From an uncultured Burkholderiaceae bacterium (GTDB lineage: Bacteria; Pseudomonadota; Gammaproteobacteria; Burkholderiales; Burkholderiaceae_C): a DNA stretch of 10,791 nt. Numbering within the stretch: the first letter of the stretch is position 1; every line of letters starts with the position of its first letter. Below the pieces are notes generated by a model, which searched no databases, had not been told where the DNA came from, and saw only the letters and a program-made list of their open reading frames with translations. Both the position numbers and the translations under genes were made by a program. The stretch spans positions 1 to 10,791 of the forward strand of contig CALIDR010000291.1 in assembly GCA_938022295.1 (NCBI GenBank), read 5' to 3'. Shown in pieces: positions 1 to 7,535 of this stretch.

Positions 1-540
1 CACGCGCCCTTCGTCGGCGCCGAGCTCGGCGCCGAGCTGCAGGCGCTCGAGCGGCGGCAGGTCGTCGACTTCGATGCGCTCGGCGCGCAGGTCGAGCAGC
101 CGCACCTGCACCGGCAGCCGCAGGTCGGCCGGCGGCTGCAAGGGCGCGGCGGGCGCATCGGCACGCGGGGCCGAGCGCCACTCGACGCGCGCCGCGCGCG
201 CCTCGACGAGGTCGACGCCGACCCAGGCCTGCGCGTGCGGCCGCCAGCTCCAGCGCAGGTCGGCCCAGCGCAGGTCCTCGACGACGAGCCGGCCGGCGTC
301 GCCCTCCCACTGCACGCGCCGGGCCGAGAACGGCCCGCCGGCCAGCGCCCCGCTCGGCGCGCTGATGCGCAGGCCGGGGATCTGCGCCAGCAGCCACGCG
401 GTGCCGGCCGAAGTGCCGGCGAGCCAGGCGACGGCAGCCCCCAGCGCCACTAGCGTGCCCGCCACGACGAGCAGCAGGCGCACCAGCGCGCCGCCGGCCA
501 TCGGGCGGCGGCGGGCGGGACGGGCGCTGGCGCGGGGCAT
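1..540 (-). CDS. tamB: TamB, translocation and assembly module inner-membrane component (N-terminal 180 codons; runs off the left edge)
   Basis: Partial gene read leftward from ATG at 540; the frame is open to base 1. The visible 180 residues begin with an Arg-rich stretch, then one hydrophobic segment at about residues 19-41, then AGTSAGTAWLLAQIPGL, which resembles the segment following the membrane anchor in TamB/YtfN (DUF490) proteins. Next come repeated short beta-strand-like units (for example VRLLDLRAERIEVDDLPPL) like the AsmA-type TamB groove. In the family, TamB is anchored in the inner membrane, spans the periplasm and pairs with TamA for outer-membrane protein insertion and possibly lipid transport. 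It follows tamA in the same direction, as usual, but a 237-base insertion separates them. No clear ribosome binding site precedes either ATG 540 or the alternative ATG at 501, so the start is uncertain. The C-terminal DUF490 domain lies outside the window. Confidence 0.85.
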   Translation of the reverse strand, partial: MPRASARPARRRPMAGGALVRLLLVVAGTLVALGAAVAWLAGTSAGTAWLLAQIPGLRISAPSGALAGGPFSARRVQWEGDAGRLVVEDLRWADLRWSWRPHAQAWVGVDLVEARAARVEWRSAPRADAPAAPLQPPADLRLPVQVRLLDLRAERIEVDDLPPLERLQLGAELGADEGRV

Positions 541-548
541 CGCGGGCG

Positions 549-553
549 GTCAG
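549..553. repeat. Target-site duplication GTCAG, left copy
   Basis: GTCAG directly abuts the left terminal repeat and is identical to 791-795. It sits 8 bases upstream of the tamB ATG in the direction of transcription. Confidence 0.88.
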
Positions 554-568
554 CCTAGATCCGGCAGT
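554..568. repeat. Left terminal inverted repeat of the insertion
   Basis: CCTAGATCCGGCAGT is the exact reverse complement of 776-790. The next nine bases inward still match at six positions. The bases outside (553 and 791) do not pair, so the repeat begins exactly at CC. Confidence 0.92.
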
Positions 569-600
569 TGGGCGCGCCCGAGCGGGCCGTCATCGGTCGC

Positions 601-663
601 GCTGGCAAGGCGCGAACCGCAGCGATGGCGCGTGCCATCGCGAGGATTCGCAACGCCGCTAGC
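601..663. repeat. Long interrupted hairpin inside the insertion
   Basis: The core is a perfect 8-base stem, GCGATGGC (622-629) against GCCATCGC (634-641), with a four-base GCGT loop. Outer arms continue with GCGAA (612-616) against TTCGC (647-651), and with GCTGGC (601-606) against GCTAGC (658-663), which pairs with one wobble. It could fold in DNA or in the tamA-tamB transcript. Such secondary structure is common in MITE-type elements; no function can be shown here. Confidence 0.65.
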
Positions 664-698
664 GTGTCCGAGGGCGGCTCGATCGGGTGCGCAGCGAC

Positions 699-715
699 GT
701 CACCCCAGAGGTGAC
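699..715. repeat. Small hairpin inside the insertion
   Basis: GTCACC (699-704) and GGTGAC (710-715) form a 6-base stem around a five-base CCAGA loop. No T-run follows on either side, so it does not look like an intrinsic terminator. Confidence 0.45.
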
Positions 716-775
716 CGTTCGCGTGGGCAAAATCACCAAACGTTAGAGCAGGTCGCATGCGTAATCGAGCGGCCG

Positions 776-790
776 ACTGCCGGATCTAGG
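776..790. repeat. Right terminal inverted repeat of the insertion
   Basis: ACTGCCGGATCTAGG is the exact reverse complement of 554-568. It lies directly after the tamA stop codon in the direction of tamA transcription. Confidence 0.92.
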
Positions 791-795
791 GTCAG
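791..795. repeat. Target-site duplication GTCAG, right copy, containing the tamA stop codon
   Basis: Identical to 549-553. The tamA TGA is the complement of TCA at 792-794, so this copy preserves the stop and the last base of the preceding Phe codon. That explains how the insertion spared tamA. Confidence 0.88.
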
Positions 796-2648
796 AACAC
801 CACGCCCACGCTCAGGTGCGTGCGCCAGGCGTTGGTCTCGTCGCCGTAGGCGATGTCGATCGCCAGCGGCCCGACGGGGCTGCGGAAGCGCACGCCGACG
901 CCCGCGCCGACGGCGGGGCGCAGGTCGCGCCAGCGGTCGGCGGCGCGCCCGGCGTCGACGAACGCGGCCCACCACAGCGACGGCAGCGCCGCCGAGAACG
1001 GGCGCGCGACCTCGACGCTGGCGGTGGCCATCACGTTGCCGCCGCCGACGACGCCGTCGACCGTCGGGCCGAGCGAACGGAACGCGTAGCCGCGCACCGA
1101 GTTCTCGCCGCCGGGGCGGAACAGCAGCGCCTCCGGGACTTCGACGCCGGGGCGCCGCAGCACGTCGCCGAGCTCGACGCGGGCCTGGCCGTAGAACCCG
1201 CCGGGCAGCGGCCGGTAGCCGGTGAAGCGGCCGTACAGGCGCGCGAACGGGCCGTGGGCGGCGAAGTCGCTCGTCGCGTAGCCGGCGCCGCCCTGCAGCG
1301 ACATCGACAGTCCGCGCGTGGGCAGGATCACGTCGTCGAGCCGCCGCCAGACGTAGTGGTAGTTGCCGGAGAACGCCGTCGCGGTGCGCCGCGGCGCGAG
1401 CGTGGAGCGCGGCGGGACGTCGACCTCGGTGATCGACTGCACGACCTCGGCGAAGATCAGGCGGTCGATCGCCTTGCCGTCCTGCGCTCGGCCCACGCGC
1501 GCGCTCCAGGTCGTGACGACGTCGGTGTCGGACACCTCGCGGCCGAACGCGCCGCCGACGAGTTCGCGCCAGAAGCCGCGCCCGGGGTAGGTGCCGATCT
1601 CGCCGTTCCAAGACTGCTGCTTCTGCGCCACCTCGAACCGGTTGCGCGCCTTCGCCGGCCAGCCGAAGACGCGCCGGTTCGCGAGGTCGAGCGACGCCCG
1701 CGCGCCGACGTTGGTGCTGAAGCCCACGCCGACGATCGCCTCGTTGACCTCGCGCTCGGTCACCCGCACCGTCACCGGCGTCGCGTCGGCGCGCGCGGGG
1801 TCGGGGTCGACGGTGACGACGGCGGTGGCGAACAGCCCCGACAGCACGAGCCGGTCCTGGTAGTCGACGAGCAGTTCCTCGGTGGCCGGCGTGCCGGGCG
1901 CGAAGCCGGCGAGGTGGCGCACCGGGTCTTCGACGTAGCGCTGCACGCCCTCGACGCGCAGCTCGCCGGTGCGGAACCGCGGCCCGCTGTCGGCGACGGC
2001 GAACAGCCGCGCGCGGCCTTCGGCGACGTCGATCTGCGCGCCGGTGCCGCTCCAGTCCGCGCCGAGGTAGCCGTCGCGGCGCAGGCGGGTCATCACGCCG
2101 CCCTTGCCGCGGCTCCACTCGTCATTGCGGAACGCCTGGCCGACCTGCAGCGGCCAGTCGCGGCGCAGCGCGTCGAGCGTGGCCTGCGCGGCGGCATCGC
2201 CCTGGCGGGCGAGCGTGTCGAGCTCGCCCTGGACGTGGATCGTGACGCTGCCCACGCGCACCCGGGGCCCGGGGTCGACGCGCAGCGTCACCCGCGGCAC
2301 GCCGTCGGGCCCGGGCGGCGCGCGGGCGACGTCGATCACCGGCTCGAAGTAGCCCTCGGTCTCGAGCAGGCCGCGCGCCTGCGCCGGCGCGGCGGCGACC
2401 AGCCGGTCGAGCTCCTGCGTGCCCACCGCCTCGCCCGGCGCGAGCACCGGCAGGCGCGCGAGGTCGAGGTACTCGCCCAGCAGCGCACGCAGGGCGTCGG
2501 GCGCCTCGATCGCGAGCCTGACGGCCGGCGGGGGCGGGGCGGGCTCGGCACCGCCCGGCAGCGCGCGGCCGAGCGTGCTGCAGCCGCTGCCGAGCAGCGC
2601 CGCGGCCGCCAGCCCCGCCGCCGCGGCGAGGCGGCGCCAGCGCGTCAT
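792..2648 (-). CDS. tamA: TamA-like Omp85-family outer-membrane protein (BamA/TamA family), probably lipid-anchored
   Basis: 618 residues, close to or slightly longer than typical TamA. After the N-terminal signal, residues of roughly 45-330 look like POTRA repeats (for example GYFEPVIDVA, VRVGSVTIHVQG, RFRTGELRVEG). A C-terminal beta-barrel domain follows (Pfam Omp85/Bac_surface_Ag type) with the family motif VRGYAF, whose RGY is at 519-521. It ends in ...LSVGVVF, with the terminal Phe expected of a BAM-recognised barrel. TamA proteins insert in the outer membrane and, with TamB, help assemble other outer-membrane proteins; tamB lies next downstream. Unusually, the N-terminus reads LLGSGC at 18-23 followed by a Pro-rich linker, a lipoprotein-type signal with Cys23 as the candidate lipidated residue. 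The start ATG overlaps the stop of the upstream VWA gene by ATGA and has no clear ribosome binding site of its own, so translational coupling is likely. Confidence 0.92.
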   Translation of the reverse strand: MTRWRRLAAAAGLAAAALLGSGCSTLGRALPGGAEPAPPPPAVRLAIEAPDALRALLGEYLDLARLPVLAPGEAVGTQELDRLVAAAPAQARGLLETEGYFEPVIDVARAPPGPDGVPRVTLRVDPGPRVRVGSVTIHVQGELDTLARQGDAAAQATLDALRRDWPLQVGQAFRNDEWSRGKGGVMTRLRRDGYLGADWSGTGAQIDVAEGRARLFAVADSGPRFRTGELRVEGVQRYVEDPVRHLAGFAPGTPATEELLVDYQDRLVLSGLFATAVVTVDPDPARADATPVTVRVTEREVNEAIVGVGFSTNVGARASLDLANRRVFGWPAKARNRFEVAQKQQSWNGEIGTYPGRGFWRELVGGAFGREVSDTDVVTTWSARVGRAQDGKAIDRLIFAEVVQSITEVDVPPRSTLAPRRTATAFSGNYHYVWRRLDDVILPTRGLSMSLQGGAGYATSDFAAHGPFARLYGRFTGYRPLPGGFYGQARVELGDVLRRPGVEVPEALLFRPGGENSVRGYAFRSLGPTVDGVVGGGNVMATASVEVARPFSAALPSLWWAAFVDAGRAADRWRDLRPAVGAGVGVRFRSPVGPLAIDIAYGDETNAWRTHLSVGVVF

Positions 2649-3817
2649 TTGCTCAGCAGCCGCATCGCCCCTTCGAGCCCCGCCAGCGTCAGCGGGAACA
2701 TGCGCTGGTTCATCAGCTGCTGGACGATCGCGATGCTCTGCCGGTACTGCCAGACCCCCTGCGGCTCGGGGTTGAACCAGGCGTACTTCGGGAACGCGTG
2801 CGTCAGCCGCTGCAGCCACTCGGCGCCCGGTTCCTCGTTGTGGTACTCGACGCTGCCGCCGGGCTGCAGGATCTCGTAGGGGCTCATCGTCGCGTCGCCG
2901 ACGAAGACGAGCTTGTAGTCCTTGTTGTACTTGCGGATCACGTCCCAGGTCGGGAACTTCTCGCTGAAGCGCCGCCGGTTGTGCTTCCACACGAAGTCGT
3001 AGACGCAGTTGTGGAAGTAGTAGAACTCGAGGTGCTTGAACTCGGTCTTGGCGGCGCTGAAGAGCTCCTCGACGCGGTGCACGTGCTCGTCCATCGTGCC
3101 GCCGACGTCCATCAGCAGCAGCACCTTCACGCGGTTGTGGCGCTCGGGCACCATCCTGATGTCGAGCAGCCCGGCGTTGGCCGCGGTGCTGTGGATCGTG
3201 TCGTCGAGGTCGAGCTCGAGCTCGCTGCCCTCGCGCGCGAAGCGGCGCAGCCGGCGCAGCGCGACCTTGATGTTGCGCGTGCCGAGCTCGCGGCTGTCGT
3301 CGTAGTCCTTGTACGCGCGCTGGTCCCAGACCTTGACCGCGCTGCGGTTGCGGCCCTTGTCCTGGCCGATGCGGATGCCCTGCGGGTTGACGCCCCAGGC
3401 GCCGAACGGGCTCGTGCCGCCGGTGCCGATCCACTTGCTGCCGCCCTCGTGGCGCCCCTTCTGTTCCTCGAAGCGCTTCCTGAGCGTTTCCATCAGCTCG
3501 TCCCAGCCCATCGCCTCGATCTTGGCCTTCTCCTCGGGCGAGAGCTCGAGCTCGAGCGTCTTGCGCAGCCACTCGAGCGGCACTTCCTTCGTGAAGTCGG
3601 CGAGCAGCTCGACGCCCTTGAAGTAGGCGCCGAAGGCGCGGTCGAAGCGGTCGTAGTGCGCCTCGTCCTTGACGAGCGTGGTGCGGGCGAGGAAGTAGAA
3701 CTCGTCGACCGACGGGCCGATGACCTGCGCGCGCAGCGCCTCGAGCAGCGTCAGGTACTCCTTGACCGACACCGGCAGCTTGGCGGCTCGCAGCGTGAAG
3801 AAGAAGTCGATCAGCAT
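2645..3817 (-). CDS. VWA-domain protein of the CoxE-like family (COG3825 type)
   Basis: 390 residues from ATG 3817, a normal length for this family. The N-terminal half (about 1-180) is the conserved CoxE-type region beginning MLIDFFFTLRAAKLPVSVKE. The C-terminal half holds a von Willebrand A fold: strand KVLLLMDVGGTMD with Asp237, then EFYYFHNCVYDFVW, then KLVFVGDATMSPYEI with Asp308. The metal-site motif is D-V-G-G-T instead of D-x-S-x-S, with Gly replacing the first Ser. Proteins of this class usually work with a MoxR AAA+ ATPase in complex maturation or remodelling; CoxE itself belongs to the CO dehydrogenase accessory set. A MoxR ATPase lies two genes upstream in the same operon. No signal peptide is seen, so it is probably cytoplasmic. 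The spacer of 30 bases from the peptidase gene has only a weak AGG-type ribosome binding site. Its specific target is unknown. Confidence 0.9.
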   Translation of the reverse strand: MLIDFFFTLRAAKLPVSVKEYLTLLEALRAQVIGPSVDEFYFLARTTLVKDEAHYDRFDRAFGAYFKGVELLADFTKEVPLEWLRKTLELELSPEEKAKIEAMGWDELMETLRKRFEEQKGRHEGGSKWIGTGGTSPFGAWGVNPQGIRIGQDKGRNRSAVKVWDQRAYKDYDDSRELGTRNIKVALRRLRRFAREGSELELDLDDTIHSTAANAGLLDIRMVPERHNRVKVLLLMDVGGTMDEHVHRVEELFSAAKTEFKHLEFYYFHNCVYDFVWKHNRRRFSEKFPTWDVIRKYNKDYKLVFVGDATMSPYEILQPGGSVEYHNEEPGAEWLQRLTHAFPKYAWFNPEPQGVWQYRQSIAIVQQLMNQRMFPLTLAGLEGAMRLLSK

Positions 3818-3847
3818 GACGTTCGGCCTGCAGGCCCGGCGCCCAGT

Positions 3848-5911
3848 TTAGGCCGCTTTGCGGCTCCCGCGGCCCTTGCGGGCCGCCGGGGCCGTCTCGT
3901 GCGCGCGCAGCCAGGCGAAGAACTCCCGGTACCACAGACGGCTGTTGCGCGGCTTGAGGACCCAGTGGTTCTCGTCGGGGAACCACAGCAGCCGGGCGTC
4001 GACGCCGCGGGCCTTGAGCGTGTTGTAGTGCGCCAGGCCCTGGGCGTCGGGCACGCGGTAGTCGAGCGCGCCGTGAGTCACGAGCGTGGGCGTGTGCATG
4101 CGCCCGGCGAAGGCGTGCGGGCTTTGCGCGTGCACCTTGCCCATGTCCTCCCAGTAGCCGGCGCCGAGCTCCTTCACGTGCCAGGTGTAGGCGTCGTCGG
4201 CGACCATGGCCGACCAGTCGAAGCAGCCGGCGTGGCAGACGTAGGCAGCGTAGCGGCCGGGCGGCACGTGGCCGTTCAGCCAGGCCACCATGTAGCCGCC
4301 GTAGCTGCCGCCGGTGGCGTAGAGGCGGCGCCGGTCGGCCCAGGGCTGCGCCAGCAGCCAGTCGGTGGCCGCTTCGACATCGGCCAGTTCGAGCTGGCCC
4401 CAGCGGTGCGTGATGCTGTCGAGGAACGCATAGCCGAAGCCCGACGAGCCGTGGTAGTTCACTGCGGCGACGACGTAGCCCTCGGCCGCGAACACGGGGT
4501 TGCTCCAGCGGTAGTGCCAGGTGTCCCCGGCGCAGGCATGCGGGCCGCCATGGATGACGTGCAGCAGGGGGTGGCGGGCCTTGCGGTCGAAGCCCGGCGG
4601 GTAGACGAGCCACATCTGCACCGGGTCGCGTGCCGTGCCGTCGGCGCTCGCCCCGTCGAACCAGACCTCCTCGACCCGGCCGAGGTCGATGCCGCCGAGC
4701 AGCCGGTCGTTGAAGGTCTCGAGGCGCCGCGGCTCGGCGCCAGGCAGGTGGGCGTGCACGCGCACCGGGTGCAGCATCGCGTCGGCCGCGGTGACGAGCA
4801 CGCCGGCCGCCTTGTCGAAGTGGTGCACCCAGCCCCCGGCCACGACGACCTCGGCGCGACGGTCGGGCAGGTCGAAGCGCCACAGGTGCCGGCGGCCCTT
4901 CTGCTGGGCGGCGAAGAGCAGCGCCTGGCCGTCGTCCTCCCATTGCAGCGGGGCCTCGACCTCGTGATCCCATTCGGCGCTGACGACCTCGTGGCTTCGC
5001 GTCGCGCGGTCCCACACCGCGAGCTGCATCGGCATCGTGTGCTTGCGGCCCCGGTGGCTGGCGAGGAACGCGATGCGCTTGCCATCGGGGCCGTAGCGCG
5101 GGGCCGCGAAATGCCAGTCGGCATCCTGGGCGACGACCTCCACCTTGCCGCTGCGCACGTCGATCTCGGCGAGCGCGAAGCAGTTGTCGAGGCGCTTCGC
5201 GGGCGCGGGGTCGAACGCGAACACGATGCGCCGGCCGTCGGGCGAGACGTCGAACGCGTCGGCATCGGGTTCGGCGCGCGTCAGTTCGTAGGCGGTGCCG
5301 GCGAAGAGGTCGCGCGGCTGCGGCGCCTCGGCGTCGACGTCGATCACGTGCAGGTGCGGCACCCGGCCCGGCGGCACGTGATGGTCCCAGTAGCGGTAGA
5401 CCGCCTCGCTGGTCGCGATTCCCGTCTCCTTGCGTTCCTTGTGGGACTTGTGGCGGCGCGCCTGCGCCTTGGCGCTCTTCTCCTCGGGCCAGACCCAGGA
5501 GACGAAGGCGATGCGGCGGGCGTCGGGGAACCAGCGGAAGGCCTCGACGCCGGTGGCGATGTCGGCCACGCGCCGCGCCTCGCCGCCGTCGGCGGCGATG
5601 ACGTAGAGCTGGTTCGACTCGTCCTTGCGGCCCTGCTGTTCGCGCTGACCGAGGAACGCGATGCGGTGGCCGTCAGGGGCGAAGCGCGGCGAGCCGTCCT
5701 TGTCGCCGCCGTGGGTGAGCGCGCGCGGGCGACCGCCGAGCGTCGACAGCAGCCACAGCGTCGATGTCGCCTTGTTGTCGTCCATCGAGTGGCGGGTCAG
5801 CGTGACGACCGCCTGCGCACCGTCGGGCGCGAGGCTCGGCGCGCCGATGCGCTCGACGCGCCACAGCGTGTCGATGTCCATCCTGCGCGTCCTGTTCCTT
5901 CTCGTCGCCAT
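3848..5911 (-). CDS. S9-family serine peptidase (prolyl oligopeptidase / acylaminoacyl-peptidase type)
   Basis: 687 residues from ATG 5911. The first ~400 residues form a TolB/WD40-like beta-propeller with repeated xPDGxxIxF motifs (APDGHRIAFLG, SPDGRRIVFAFD, GPDGKRIAFLAS). The C-terminal ~250 residues are an alpha/beta-hydrolase domain: HGGPHACAGD oxyanion region, GGSYGGYM nucleophile elbow with Ser536, LDYRVPD with Asp617 and ENHW with His649, a full catalytic triad in the usual order. In this family the propeller gates access so that only short peptides are cut. No signal peptide is visible, so it is probably cytoplasmic. I chose ATG 5911 because GGAG lies 7 bases upstream. A TTG at 5929 would add six residues, and an ATG at 5881 (preceded by AGGA at 8 bases) would remove ten. 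It sits between the GNAT and VWA genes in the leftward operon. The substrate is unknown. Confidence 0.93.
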   Translation of the reverse strand: MATRRNRTRRMDIDTLWRVERIGAPSLAPDGAQAVVTLTRHSMDDNKATSTLWLLSTLGGRPRALTHGGDKDGSPRFAPDGHRIAFLGQREQQGRKDESNQLYVIAADGGEARRVADIATGVEAFRWFPDARRIAFVSWVWPEEKSAKAQARRHKSHKERKETGIATSEAVYRYWDHHVPPGRVPHLHVIDVDAEAPQPRDLFAGTAYELTRAEPDADAFDVSPDGRRIVFAFDPAPAKRLDNCFALAEIDVRSGKVEVVAQDADWHFAAPRYGPDGKRIAFLASHRGRKHTMPMQLAVWDRATRSHEVVSAEWDHEVEAPLQWEDDGQALLFAAQQKGRRHLWRFDLPDRRAEVVVAGGWVHHFDKAAGVLVTAADAMLHPVRVHAHLPGAEPRRLETFNDRLLGGIDLGRVEEVWFDGASADGTARDPVQMWLVYPPGFDRKARHPLLHVIHGGPHACAGDTWHYRWSNPVFAAEGYVVAAVNYHGSSGFGYAFLDSITHRWGQLELADVEAATDWLLAQPWADRRRLYATGGSYGGYMVAWLNGHVPPGRYAAYVCHAGCFDWSAMVADDAYTWHVKELGAGYWEDMGKVHAQSPHAFAGRMHTPTLVTHGALDYRVPDAQGLAHYNTLKARGVDARLLWFPDENHWVLKPRNSRLWYREFFAWLRAHETAPAARKGRGSRKAA

Positions 5912-5918
5912 CGCGGGT

Positions 5919-5922
5919 CTCC
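5919..5922 (-). promoter_or_regulatory. Ribosome binding site GGAG for the S9 peptidase gene
   Basis: On the minus strand GGAG is followed by seven bases (ACCCGCG) and then ATG 5911. This is the best-spaced site among three candidate starts, so it decides the start. Confidence 0.6.
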
Positions 5923-5959
5923 GGTTCAAGCGTTGACCGTGCGGCGCCGGTCGACGTTG

Positions 5960-6562
5960 TCACGCGCCGCCACCGTGGCGCTGCTCGAGCTGCCAGCGCA
6001 GGTGCGAGCGCACGGTGGGCCACTCGGCGGCGGTGATGCTGTAGACGGCGGTGTCGCGCAGCGTGCCGTCGGCGGCGCGCTGGTGGCAGCGCAGGATGCC
6101 GTCGAGCTGCGCTCCGAGGCGTTCGATCGCGCGCCGGCTCTGCGAGTTGAGGCGGTGGGTGCGGAACTCGACGGCGATGCAATCGAGCGCCTCGAACGCG
6201 TGGGCGAGCAGCATCGCCTTGCACTCGGTGTTGATCGCGGTGCGCTGCACGCGCCGCGCGAGCCAGGTGCTGCCGATCTCGACGCGCCGGTGCACGGCGT
6301 CGACGTGCATGTACGTCGTCATGCCCACCGGCGTGCCGGCGGCGTCGAGCACGGCGAACGGCAGCATCGAGCCGGCGGCGCGCAGCGCGAGCCGGCGCCC
6401 GATCTCGTCGGCCATGCCGTCGGGCGGCGGGATGCTCGTGTACCAGAGCCTCCAGAGCTCGCCGTCGCGCACGGCCTCGGCGAGCGCGGCCGCGTGGTCG
6501 TGCCGCAGCGGCACGAGTGCCGCGTGGCGGCCGCGCAGCTCGACGTCCGGCGGCCAGGCCAC
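5960..6562 (-). CDS. GNAT-family N-acetyltransferase (RimJ/RimL-like)
   Basis: 200 residues, typical for the RimJ/RimL branch of GNAT (Acetyltransf_3). An N-terminal strand/helix pair (ELRGRHAALVPLRHDHAAAL) is followed by FAVLDAAGTPVGMTTYMHVD and the core VEIGSTWLARRVQRTAINTE at about residues 94-113, which covers the acetyl-CoA-binding strand and loop. LNSQSRRAIERLGA at 138-151 is the usual RimJ/RimL C-terminal signature. Members acetylate N-termini of proteins, amino acids or small amines with acetyl-CoA; the acceptor cannot be read from sequence. The start is GTG 6562, 9 bases after the moxR stop. The first in-frame ATG lies inside the domain (residue 50), so GTG is preferred. It ends 48 bases before the peptidase start and is probably co-transcribed with it. 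Confidence 0.88.
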   Translation of the reverse strand: MAWPPDVELRGRHAALVPLRHDHAAALAEAVRDGELWRLWYTSIPPPDGMADEIGRRLALRAAGSMLPFAVLDAAGTPVGMTTYMHVDAVHRRVEIGSTWLARRVQRTAINTECKAMLLAHAFEALDCIAVEFRTHRLNSQSRRAIERLGAQLDGILRCHQRAADGTLRDTAVYSITAAEWPTVRSHLRWQLEQRHGGGA

Positions 6563-6571
6563 GGCGCGGGC

Positions 6572-7414
<843 letters not shown>

Positions 7415-7442
7415 GTCGGGGTGGCCTCGGAGGGTGCAGTCC

Positions 7443-7448
7443 AGTATA
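7443..7448 (-). promoter_or_regulatory. Candidate -10 box for the moxR-to-tamB operon
   Basis: On the minus strand this reads TATACT, five of six positions of TATAAT, and lies about 30 bases upstream of the moxR ATG. No good -35 is seen at 16-18 base spacing, so either a weak or activator-dependent promoter, or chance. Confidence 0.4.
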
Positions 7449-7470
7449 CGGGGCGCCTTCGGCCCACCCC

Positions 7471-7476
7471 TATAAT
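7471..7476 (+). promoter_or_regulatory. Candidate -10 box (TATAAT) for the cytochrome c4 gene
   Basis: A perfect TATAAT in an otherwise very GC-rich spacer, 59 bases before the cytochrome ATG. The expected -35 region (about 7447-7453) is ACGGGG-like and poor, so recognition may need another factor. It is 22 bases from the opposite-facing TATACT, giving back-to-back promoters. Confidence 0.5.
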
Positions 7477-7535
7477 CGCGCCCGCTTGCGCCGGTCGCCC
7501 TTGCGCGCCGGTCACCTCCGAGGACCCGACAGACG

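Larger units (their letters stand above)
554..790. mobile_element. 237-bp MITE-like non-autonomous insertion between tamA and tamB
   Basis: Directly visible: a 15-base perfect inverted repeat, CCTAGATCCGGCAGT at 554-568 and its complement at 776-790. Similarity continues inward so that 21 of the first 24 positions match. Immediately outside both ends is the same 5-mer, GTCAG (549-553 and 791-795), a perfect target duplication. No credible transposase is inside, so it would need an enzyme supplied from elsewhere. The CCTAGAT end resembles ends I recall for IS1380-family elements such as ISEcp1 (CCTAGATTC...), which also makes 5-base duplications; that family link is tentative. The middle part around 719-760 is more AT-rich than its surroundings, and a long hairpin occupies about 601-663. 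A 67-codon leftward frame (758-555) crosses it but resembles nothing I know. Removing the element and one GTCAG leaves tamA and tamB 9 bases apart. Confidence 0.9.

Noticed and set aside
555..758. Leftward 67-codon frame inside the insertion, possibly a small protein or transposase remnant
   Set aside because: No recognisable motif, no ribosome binding site, and the stop falls inside the terminal repeat. A frame of this size is expected by chance at this GC content.
74..1225. Rightward frame of 383 codons across tamB, the insertion and tamA
   Set aside because: Arg/Ala/Ser-rich translation without domains, antisense to two recognised genes and crossing a mobile element.
3825..3836. Perfect 12-base palindrome GGCCTGCAGGCC between the peptidase and VWA genes
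   Set aside because: No loop, no T-run and no second copy. In GC-rich DNA this may be chance; it is not enough to call an operator or terminator.
792..5015. A single leftward frame of over 1,400 codons ending at the tamA stop, suggesting a giant fusion protein
   Set aside because: Only its last 618 codons are coding (TamA). The rest is an off-frame reading of the VWA and peptidase genes, which are intact in their own frames.
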